Translations under genes and position numbers: made by a program
Notes under the pieces: generated by a model
What the model was told of the DNA's origin: nothing
Databases searched by the model: none
What the model saw: the letters and a program-made list of their open reading frames with translations, nothing else
NCBI RefSeq assembly: GCF_001191005.1
Contig: NZ_CP012201.1
Coordinates: forward strand, 3,968,001 to 4,032,000
DNA: 64,000 nucleotides
Reading direction: 5' to 3'
DNA from: Massilia sp. NR 4-1
GTDB taxonomy: Bacteria > Pseudomonadota > Gammaproteobacteria > Burkholderiales > Burkholderiaceae_D
Shown: piece by piece, positions 34,411 to 41,402 of the stretch
Numbering within the stretch: position 1 is the first letter of the stretch
How the letters are laid out: each line of letters begins with the position of its first letter

Positions 34411-35067
34411 TTAAGCTCCCTTCTTAGCTTTGACTTTAACGGCTGGCGATACCACCACCTGACCGTTTTTCGCGCCAGGTACGGCACCTTTCACCAGCAG
34501 CAGCTGACGTTCGGCGTCGATACGGGCGATTTCCAGGTTCTGGGTGGTCACGGTGACGTCACCCATGTGGCCGGTCATGCGCTTGCCAGGGAAAACGCGA
34601 CCTGGATCCTGCGCCATACCGATGGAGCCTGGAACATTGTGCGAACGGGAGTTACCGTGGGTAGCACGGCCGGACGAGAAGTTGTAACGCTTGATGGTAC
34701 CGGCATAGCCTTTACCAATGCTCACACCTTGCACGTCGATTTTTTGACCGACTTCGAACAGGGAAGCAGCAACAACGTCGCCAGCTTTCAGTTCGGCGGC
34801 TTTAGCGGCGTCCACGCGGAACTCTTTCAGCAGAGTGCCGGCTTCGATGCCTGCTTTAGCGAAGTGACCAGCAGCGGCTTTGATCACGCGGGAAGCGCGA
34901 CGTTGACCGAATGCGACCTGAACAGCGGAGTAACCATCCACTTCAGGAGTTTTGATTTGCGCAACGCGGTTGTTCGACACGTCCAGCACGGTCACAGGGA
35001 TCGAATCCCCGTCATCCGTGAAGATACGCATCATGCCAACCTTGCGACCGAGGAGGCCAAGGCTCAT
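34411..35067 (-). CDS. rplC: 50S ribosomal protein L3
   Basis: 218 residues. MSLGLLGRKVGMMRIFTDDG and the peptidyl-transferase loop around SHGNSR-like RATHGNSRSHNVPGSIG and FPGKRMTGHMG. Now the first gene of its cluster: instead of rpsJ, the upstream neighbour is a divergently oriented peptidase gene. A candidate promoter lies at 35164-35192. The glutamine normally N5-methylated lies in GMAQDPG. Confidence 0.98.
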   Translation of the reverse strand: MSLGLLGRKVGMMRIFTDDGDSIPVTVLDVSNNRVAQIKTPEVDGYSAVQVAFGQRRASRVIKAAAGHFAKAGIEAGTLLKEFRVDAAKAAELKAGDVVAASLFEVGQKIDVQGVSIGKGYAGTIKRYNFSSGRATHGNSRSHNVPGSIGMAQDPGRVFPGKRMTGHMGDVTVTTQNLEIARIDAERQLLLVKGAVPGAKNGQVVVSPAVKVKAKKGA

Positions 35068-35470
35068 TTTTTCTCCATTCCCACCTACGATTGGGCGGGG
35101 CTTTGTTTAACTACAAAAAGTGATACGGACCATGAAAAAGACGAATCCATACCGAAGCCGGCTAGTGTACTGTGATTTGCCCCTTGACGCAACAACTTAA
35201 TACGAGGTATGTCAGTTTTCCCGCAAGGATGTTTCCACGCCCCGCCAAACCCCTCCCCTTCCGCCCCGGGCATGCCTGGGGCGCGCTCCGCAAGCCATCC
35301 GGCAAGCACGCCATCATTGTCATTTCCACACTGCCGCATTCCTTTACGACCGCAAAGGAGCGCCCCAAAAGCTATATCCACACTATCAACTTTTTCCTGT
35401 GAGAAATAGTAAAAAAGCATTTTTGCTTATAATGCAAATTCTTTTCCATCATCTCAAAAAAGGACAAGGC
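35068..35470. other. Divergent intergenic region between rplC and the M4 peptidase gene
   Basis: 403 nt with no gene that I can support. It holds a candidate leftward promoter for rplC (35164-35192), a perfect TATAAT (35428-35433) suited to the rightward peptidase gene but with no good -35 element, and an A/T-rich end from about 35380. The middle (35221-35350) shows no structure that I trust. Confidence 0.5.
35164..35192 (-). promoter_or_regulatory. Candidate sigma-70 promoter for the rplC-rpsQ cluster
   Basis: Minus strand TTGCGT, 17-nt spacer, TACACT, giving a leader of about 90 nt before the rplC ATG. Matches are 3/6 and 4/6, but spacing is ideal and a promoter is needed here because rpsJ is followed by a terminator. 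Confidence 0.5.
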
Positions 35471-37534
35471 ATGGACTTAACTTTACAAACCTGGCTCAAA
35501 GCCAGTGCTGGCGCGGCTGCACTGCTCGCTTGCGGCGGCCTCCAGGCAGCGCAACGCGTGGAGGTGAATACCACCACCAGCAACGGCGCGCTGCGCGCCG
35601 CCCTGGCGCCCAAGGCCGACCTCGGCGAGAGCGAGCTGAAGGCGGGGCGCGGCCTCGATTATCCCAACGGCCTGCGCGCGCGGCGCCACGAACAGTATTA
35701 CCAGGGCGTGCCGGTGCTGGACGGCTTCGTCGTCGAGCACCGCCAGGGCAATGCCGGCACGGCCACGCTGCGCGGCTCGGTATTGCAGCGCATCAGCCAG
35801 GATTTGCCGAGCGTGCGCCCGGTCTTCTCCGCCGCCGACATCCTGCTGCAGGCCAAGACCCGGCTGCAGCGCTTCCAGACCACCGACGATGCCGCCACCC
35901 TGTATGTGTATGCCGGCCGCGACAAGGTGGCACGCCTGGTCTACCTGGTCTCCTTCTATGTGCAGGACGGCAAGCAGCTGCGCTATCCGCACCTGCTGAT
36001 GGACGCCAACCTGGGCCGCGTGCTGCAGCAGTGGGATGGCCATATGACGGCCGCCGCCAACGGCCCCGGCGGCAATGCCCGCACCGGCCAGTACGAGTAT
36101 GGCGTGCAGCGCCCGGCGCTGGACGTGTCGGACAATTGCAGCATGGACAGCAATGGCATCGTCACCGTGAATCTGGACGGCGAGGCGACCGGCAGTGCGA
36201 AGAAGACGCCCTACCAGTTCGGCTGTCCGCGCAATACCTTCAAGACCGTCAATGGCGGCTATGCGCCGCTGAACGATATCCACGCCCATGCCGGCGCCAC
36301 CTTGCGCATGTATATGGCTTATCTGAACATGCCGCCGGTACCCCTGCCCCTGGTGGGACGCGGCCATCCCAGCAACGCCCTCGACAATGCCTCCTGGGGC
36401 CGCGGCGCCGCCAACTTCGGCGATGGCGAGAGCCTCTACTATCCGATGGTCTCGCTCGACCTGGTGGCGCATGAATTCAGCCACGGCTACACGGAACGCA
36501 GTTCCGCCCTGGCCTACTTCGGCATGCCGGGCGGCATGAACGAGGCGTTTTCCGATATGGCGGGCGAAGCCGCCGAATACCATGCGCGCGGCAGCAATGA
36601 CTTCCTGGTGGGCGCCGAGGTCGTCAAGAACGGCACGGCGATGCGCGATATGCGCCGACCCAGCGCCGACGGCAAGTCGGTCGAGCACACGGTCTACCAC
36701 CGCGAGCTCATCGATGTACACCGCCTGAGCGGCATCTACAACAAGGCCTTCCACCAGCTCGCCACCCGCGCCGGCTGGAACACGCGCAAGGCCTTCGAGG
36801 TCATGGCCGACGCCAACCGTCTGTACTGGACCAAGTTCAGCCGCTATAACGACGGCGCTTGCGGCGTCGAGAACGCGGCCCGCAACCGCGGCTATGTGGT
36901 GGCCGACGTCACGGCCGCCTTCAATGCCGTCGGCGTCAATTGCGGCGCCTACCGCTCGCTGGCGCAGCAGCTGCATCTGGCCCTCTTTGGCCGGCCGGCC
37001 GAAGCGGCCACCCTGGCGAACGCCATGAGCGAGCTGCAGGCCAGCAATGTCGACGAGTATACGAGCGAGCTGGAGCAGCAATACCAGGCCGGCAACCAGC
37101 TAATCCGCAAGCTGGTGGACGACCTGGGCAACAGCGCCGAAGCGCGCGCCCTGTATCCGGGTGACCATGCCAGCTTCGTGCGCGCCGTCTTCAACAACCT
37201 CGCCAACCGGGCGCCGACGCCGGCCGAACTGGCGACCTGGCTGGACCAGCTGAATAGCAAGGGCGCGAGCCGCGGCTATGTGGCGCTGGGGGTGCTCAAC
37301 CTGCTGGCCACCGATTCCAGCGAGGCCGACTTCGAAGCCGTGCAGCGCAAGACGGCGATGGCGGTCTACTTCACGGCATCCATCGACACCAGCGCCGAAC
37401 TGGCCGCGTATAGCGGCGCCAAGGCTGCCGCCAAGGCGCGCGCCATGCTCGGCCAGGTTGGCAGCACGACCGATGTGGTGGCCTTCATGACCACGGCCGA
37501 CCAGACCCTGGCCGGTCTCGTCGCCGCCCGCTAA
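35471..37534 (+). CDS. Secreted M4 (thermolysin-family) metallopeptidase with DUF4214-like C-terminal region
   Basis: 687 residues from ATG 35471, preceded by AAAGGACAAGGC; the longer frame upstream lacks a signal peptide. Signal peptide to about residue 26, then an FTP/PepSY-type propeptide (about 50-200). In the peptidase domain, HEFSH (334-338) and Glu358 in GGMNEAFSD are spaced as in thermolysin, and the transition-state His lies in VHRLSGIYNKAF. The last 190 residues hold repeat-like segments (FVRAVFNNLANRAPTPAELA) resembling DUF4214. Probably an exported protease. It opens the block inserted between rplC and rpsJ. Confidence 0.88.
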   Translation: MDLTLQTWLKASAGAAALLACGGLQAAQRVEVNTTTSNGALRAALAPKADLGESELKAGRGLDYPNGLRARRHEQYYQGVPVLDGFVVEHRQGNAGTATLRGSVLQRISQDLPSVRPVFSAADILLQAKTRLQRFQTTDDAATLYVYAGRDKVARLVYLVSFYVQDGKQLRYPHLLMDANLGRVLQQWDGHMTAAANGPGGNARTGQYEYGVQRPALDVSDNCSMDSNGIVTVNLDGEATGSAKKTPYQFGCPRNTFKTVNGGYAPLNDIHAHAGATLRMYMAYLNMPPVPLPLVGRGHPSNALDNASWGRGAANFGDGESLYYPMVSLDLVAHEFSHGYTERSSALAYFGMPGGMNEAFSDMAGEAAEYHARGSNDFLVGAEVVKNGTAMRDMRRPSADGKSVEHTVYHRELIDVHRLSGIYNKAFHQLATRAGWNTRKAFEVMADANRLYWTKFSRYNDGACGVENAARNRGYVVADVTAAFNAVGVNCGAYRSLAQQLHLALFGRPAEAATLANAMSELQASNVDEYTSELEQQYQAGNQLIRKLVDDLGNSAEARALYPGDHASFVRAVFNNLANRAPTPAELATWLDQLNSKGASRGYVALGVLNLLATDSSEADFEAVQRKTAMAVYFTASIDTSAELAAYSGAKAAAKARAMLGQVGSTTDVVAFMTTADQTLAGLVAAR

Positions 37535-37553
37535 GCCGCCGCGCATACTGCAG

Positions 37554-37588
37554 TAAAAAAAGCACGGCCCGCCGCGGCGGGCCGTGCT
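37554..37588 (-). terminator. Terminator after creD
   Basis: A 28-nt perfect palindrome (13-bp stem starting AGCACGGCCCGCC) followed on the minus strand by T7. Lies between convergent M4 peptidase and creD genes; on the plus strand there is no T-run. Confidence 0.88.
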
Positions 37589-37606
37589 CCTCCTTGCCCG
37601 CGCCGC

Positions 37607-38998
37607 TTATTGCGCCGCCGGTTCCGCCGCCGGTTCCGCCGCCAAACTGTACCAGTCCACCTTGCGCGTCGCCACCATCACCGCCGCCAGCACGGCGAAC
37701 AGCAGGATGGCACCCATCAGCAGGGCATTGTTTTCCGAGTTCAGCAAGCCGTACAGGATGCCGTACAAGAGGCTCAAGGCCGCGCCAAAGCCCCAGCCGC
37801 GCCGGCGGTCGCCGAGCGCATGGCCCAGGTAGAAGCCGATCAGCACGATACAGGCCACGCTGGCCAGCAGATAAGCTGCGAGGAAGGGCATGTGTTCCGA
37901 CAGGCTGACCAGCAGCAGGAAGAATATGGCCAGGGCCAGGCCCACCAGGCCGTACTGCACCGGGTGGATCGGCAGGCGCTTGAGCACTTCAAACAGGAAG
38001 AAAGCGGCAAAGGTCAGCACCACGAACAGCAGGCCGTACTTGGTGGCGCGCTCGGCCATCGAATAGATATTGACGGGTTCGATGAAGTCGACCGAGAACG
38101 CATCCAGGGCACCGGCCGCGACCAGGGCGCCGGCGGGGGTGGTGCTGCTCCCATCCTGGGCGCGCAGCTCGGCCTGGCGCAGCTGCTGCTGGGCGTCGCT
38201 GGACAGGGCGGAAATGCGCCAGGTGGCTTCGAAGCCGCGCTCGCCGATGCTGCGCTGGGCCGGCAGGAAGCGGCCGCCGAATTGTGGATGGGGCCACGGC
38301 GAGCTCAGCGTGAAGCGGTTGTTCTTGGCCAGCGGCACGAACTGCTGGCTCTCGATGCCGGCCAGGCCCAGGTTGAAGCTGAACTTGACGCTGCCGGCCG
38401 TCACGTCGGCCATGTCGAGCGGCACGTGCAAGCCTTGGCGCTGCCCGGCCAGGCCCGAGCCCTGCTCGAATTCGAGCAGGCGCTGGCCCCACAGGATTTT
38501 CGGAATGTCGCGTACGCCGCGCACATCGGACACGCCCAGCGCCAGGAAGGGCTTGCCCGGCGTCACGCTGGACTGGGCCTGGGCGCGCGGCAGTTCGCTC
38601 AAGGACGGCAGCACGAAGTCGCCGCTGAACTTGTGCTCGCCGTTATACACCAGCACCTGGTGGATGCCGCGGTAGCGGCGTTCGGTGCCGATCACGCCCG
38701 CCACATTGAGCTGGTTGGGAAAGACCAGGTGGCGCCGCTGCACGCGGTATTTCTTGAGCTGGCGCGGCTTGTCCTCGCCGCCCTCTTCCATCTGCTCGTA
38801 TTCGTCGGTATAGGGCAGGACCAGCACCGGCCCGTACACGGTCTGTTCGCCGACGGAATCGGCGGCGATGCTGCGCACCGCCTGCTCGCGGTAGGCGCTG
38901 CGCTCGTTGATGGTGGCCTGGATCATCATCAGCGGCAGGCCGATCATCAGCATCAGGCCGATGATGATCAGGATTTTGAACAGCAGTTTCTTTTGCAT
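37607..38998 (-). CDS. creD: Inner-membrane protein CreD
   Basis: 463 residues from ATG 38998, preceded by TGGAAG. One N-terminal helix (MQKKLLFKILIIIGLMLM), a large periplasmic domain (about 35-300), and about six helices at the C-terminus, the CreD layout. In E. coli creD is the main CreBC-induced gene and affects envelope integrity; its biochemical role is unknown. It ends with a duplicated AAEPAAEPAAQ tail from a short repeat (37618-37640). Downstream of creC with an 82-nt gap, which may hold its own CreB-responsive promoter. Confidence 0.9.
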   Translation of the reverse strand: MQKKLLFKILIIIGLMLMIGLPLMMIQATINERSAYREQAVRSIAADSVGEQTVYGPVLVLPYTDEYEQMEEGGEDKPRQLKKYRVQRRHLVFPNQLNVAGVIGTERRYRGIHQVLVYNGEHKFSGDFVLPSLSELPRAQAQSSVTPGKPFLALGVSDVRGVRDIPKILWGQRLLEFEQGSGLAGQRQGLHVPLDMADVTAGSVKFSFNLGLAGIESQQFVPLAKNNRFTLSSPWPHPQFGGRFLPAQRSIGERGFEATWRISALSSDAQQQLRQAELRAQDGSSTTPAGALVAAGALDAFSVDFIEPVNIYSMAERATKYGLLFVVLTFAAFFLFEVLKRLPIHPVQYGLVGLALAIFFLLLVSLSEHMPFLAAYLLASVACIVLIGFYLGHALGDRRRGWGFGAALSLLYGILYGLLNSENNALLMGAILLFAVLAAVMVATRKVDWYSLAAEPAAEPAAQ

Positions 38999-39080
38999 GG
39001 CGCTTCCAGTAGTAAAGGGTGGCGCCAGTGTAAAAAAGCTGTGTGCGTTGACGATGCGTTCCGTGTGAAGCGGCAGTGCG

Positions 39081-40562
39081 CTACAGGCGCAGCGGCAGGG
39101 GCAGGCGCAGCACGGCGCGGCAACCGCCCTGCGCCGCATTGCCGACCTCGACGCTGCCGCCGTGCAGCGAAGCCACCTCGCGCACGAAAGGCAGGCCCAG
39201 GCCCGTGCTCTTGGCGCCGTCCGGCCGCGGCAGCGAATAGAAGCGCTCGAACAGGCGTTCGGCGGCATAGGCCGGGATGCCGGGGCCGCCATCGGTGACG
39301 GCGATCTCGGCCTGGTCGCCCTGGCGCCGCGCCGCCAGCGTGATGCGGCTGCCGGCCGGCGCAAAGCCGATGGCATTGTCCAGCAGATTGCCGACCGCCT
39401 GGCGCAGCAGCAGCGCATCGCCCTGCACGCGCAAGGCGGCTGGGGACGCATCGTCCGCGGCGCCGTCCACCACAGCCAGCGCGCCGCCGGCCAGCTGCAA
39501 TTGCAGGGCGAGGCCGCGCGCGGTCAGCTGGGCGCTGCAATCGGCGGCGGCCTGGCGCAGCAGCTGCGGCAGGTCGACCGTCTCCGGCGCTTCCAGCCGT
39601 TGCTGCTTCTCCAGGCGCACCAGGGCCAGCAGGCGGTCGATCAGCTGCCGCTGGCGCGCGTTCTGGCTCTGGATATTGGCGAGGAAGTGGCGGCGTTCCG
39701 GCTCCGGCATGTCTTCCTGCATCAGTTCGGCCGCCGCCTGGATCGCGGCGATCGGGCTTTTCAGCTCGTGGGCCAGGGTATGCATCAGGGTTTCCACATA
39801 CTCCTTGCCCTCCAGCTTGACGCGCATGGCTTCAAGGGCGGCGCCCAGCGTGCCGATCTCGGTCTTGCCCAGGGCCGGCAGCACGGCCTTGCGGCCGGCC
39901 TGCACGGCGGCCACATAGTCCATCAGCCGGTGCAGGGCGCGCGCCAGCCAGAAGGTGACGGCGATGCCGATCAGCAGCGAGACGCCGAGCAGCACCGCAC
40001 CCTGGCTCAGGATGCGGCGCTGGCTGCGCTCGATGAAGGCCTGCACGCTGGCGATCGGCTTGGCCACCGTCAGCACGCCGATGATGCGGCCGTCGGCGCG
40101 CACCGGGGCCGCCACATACATCACGGTGCTGGCGTCGTCCTCGGCGTATTCGCGCGTGCTGCGCGCGCCGTAGCGGCCGCGCAAGGTCAGGTAGACGTCG
40201 TTCCAGCGCGAGTAATCCTGGCCCACGTCGCGGCCGCTGCTGTCGAAGCGCACGATGCCGGCGGCATCGGTGAGATAGATGCGGTAATGCAGCCGGTCCT
40301 TGGGTACGCCGCTGATCTTCATGTCCAGTCCCGTGGCGAGGCTGCCGCGCAGGCTCGCCAGCAAGGGCGAATCCTGCAGCCGCCCGGCCTGCATATCGGC
40401 GGCGACGGCGGCGGCCAGCACCTGGGCCGTGTCGACCAGGGTGTCTTCCAGCGCGCCGCGCACGCCCGGCTTGACCTGCTGCACGAAGACGTTCAGCAGG
40501 AACCAGGCGGCCAGGCCGACGATCAGGAAATAACCCAGCAGGATGCGCAGGCCGATCTTCAT
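39081..40562 (-). CDS. creC: Sensor histidine kinase CreC
   Basis: 493 residues. Helix at about 7-28, periplasmic region of about 150 residues, second helix near 185-205, HAMP, then HELKSPIAAIQAAAEL around the phosphoacceptor His, N-box NLLDNAIGFAP, DGGPGIP and GLGLPF. The kinase has an Ala/Gly-rich insertion inside the ATPase domain (around AGGALAVVDGAADDASPAAL). Senses an unknown carbon/envelope signal and phosphorylates CreB. Overlaps creB by 4 nt. Confidence 0.9.
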   Translation of the reverse strand: MKIGLRILLGYFLIVGLAAWFLLNVFVQQVKPGVRGALEDTLVDTAQVLAAAVAADMQAGRLQDSPLLASLRGSLATGLDMKISGVPKDRLHYRIYLTDAAGIVRFDSSGRDVGQDYSRWNDVYLTLRGRYGARSTREYAEDDASTVMYVAAPVRADGRIIGVLTVAKPIASVQAFIERSQRRILSQGAVLLGVSLLIGIAVTFWLARALHRLMDYVAAVQAGRKAVLPALGKTEIGTLGAALEAMRVKLEGKEYVETLMHTLAHELKSPIAAIQAAAELMQEDMPEPERRHFLANIQSQNARQRQLIDRLLALVRLEKQQRLEAPETVDLPQLLRQAAADCSAQLTARGLALQLQLAGGALAVVDGAADDASPAALRVQGDALLLRQAVGNLLDNAIGFAPAGSRITLAARRQGDQAEIAVTDGGPGIPAYAAERLFERFYSLPRPDGAKSTGLGLPFVREVASLHGGSVEVGNAAQGGCRAVLRLPLPLRL

Positions 40563-41317
40563 GCGCGCGCCAGGCTGTAACCCATGCCGCGATGGGTCTG
40601 GATCGGATCGGCCTCGGGAGCGATCTCGCGCAGCTTGGCGCGCAGCGACTTCACGTGGGCGTCGACGGTGCGCTCCAGGGTGTCGGGCGCATCGGTCCAG
40701 ACGCGGTCCATCAGCTGGGCGCGCGAGAGCACGTGGCCGGGGTGTTCGAGCAGGGTTTTCAGCAGCAGGTATTCGTAGCGCGTCAGGTCCAGCGGCCGGC
40801 CGCCGAACAGGATGCGCGCTTCGGCGGCGCGCAGCTCGAAGGCGTGCGAGGCGGCAGCCGCCGGCGGCGCGGCGGCATGCTGGGCGGCGGACGCGCTGGC
40901 CAGGGCGGCGGGCGGCGGCGCGGCACGCAGTTCCGGCGGCCCAAGGCGGCGCAGCACCACGCGCACGCGCGCCACCAGCTCGCGCGGCGAGAAAGGCTTG
41001 GCGACATAATCGTCGGCGCCGATTTCCAGGCCCACCACGCGGTCGATCTCCTCGCTGCGCGCGGTCAGGAAAATCACCGGCACGTCGGAGAACTGGCGCA
41101 GGCGGCGGCAGACATCGAAGCCGCTGATGTCGGGCAGGCCGACATCGAGCAGCACCAGCAGCGGCGCGCCTTCACTGCCCTGCTCGGCGCGCAGCAGGGC
41201 CAGCGCCTGCTCGCCCAGGGTCACATGGCGCGGCGCAAAGCCGTCGCGCCGCAAGGCGTAGGCGATACCGTCGGCGATGGCCGCCTCGTCTTCCACAATC
41301 AGAATGGTTTTACTCAT
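40559..41317 (-). CDS. creB: Response regulator CreB
   Basis: 252 residues. Receiver domain (TILIVEDEAAIADG, phosphoacceptor in VLLDVGLPDISG, Lys in YVAKPFSPREL) and a winged-helix output domain (VLSRAQLMDRVW, TVDAHVKSLRAKL). An Ala/Pro-rich linker of about 35 residues joins them (about 130-165), longer than in E. coli CreB. In enterics CreB binds TTCAC direct repeats (cre-tag); only an imperfect half-match was seen ahead of creD. Confidence 0.9.
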   Translation of the reverse strand: MSKTILIVEDEAAIADGIAYALRRDGFAPRHVTLGEQALALLRAEQGSEGAPLLVLLDVGLPDISGFDVCRRLRQFSDVPVIFLTARSEEIDRVVGLEIGADDYVAKPFSPRELVARVRVVLRRLGPPELRAAPPPAALASASAAQHAAAPPAAAASHAFELRAAEARILFGGRPLDLTRYEYLLLKTLLEHPGHVLSRAQLMDRVWTDAPDTLERTVDAHVKSLRAKLREIAPEADPIQTHRGMGYSLARA

Positions 41318-41344
41318 CGCGCCAGTATAGCGAAGCGGGCGCGC

Positions 41345-41374
41345 AAAAAAAAATCCGGCGCCGTAGCGCCGGAT
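41345..41374 (-). terminator. Terminator after the TonB-dependent receptor gene
   Basis: Perfect 9-bp stem (ATCCGGCGC/GCGCCGGAT), 4-nt loop, then a T8-9 run on the minus strand, just after the receptor stop and upstream of creB. Confidence 0.92.
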
Positions 41375-41402
41375 GGGTTGCGGGGGCCAGCGCTCCCGGG
41401 GA

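Noticed and set aside
35399..35470. Upstream extension of the M4 peptidase
   Set aside because: Adds 24 residues before a good signal peptide; the ATG at 35471 has a purine-rich site and fits export.
39000..39080. CreB cre-tag before creD
   Set aside because: Only one TTCAC with an imperfect partner; below what I would call a site.
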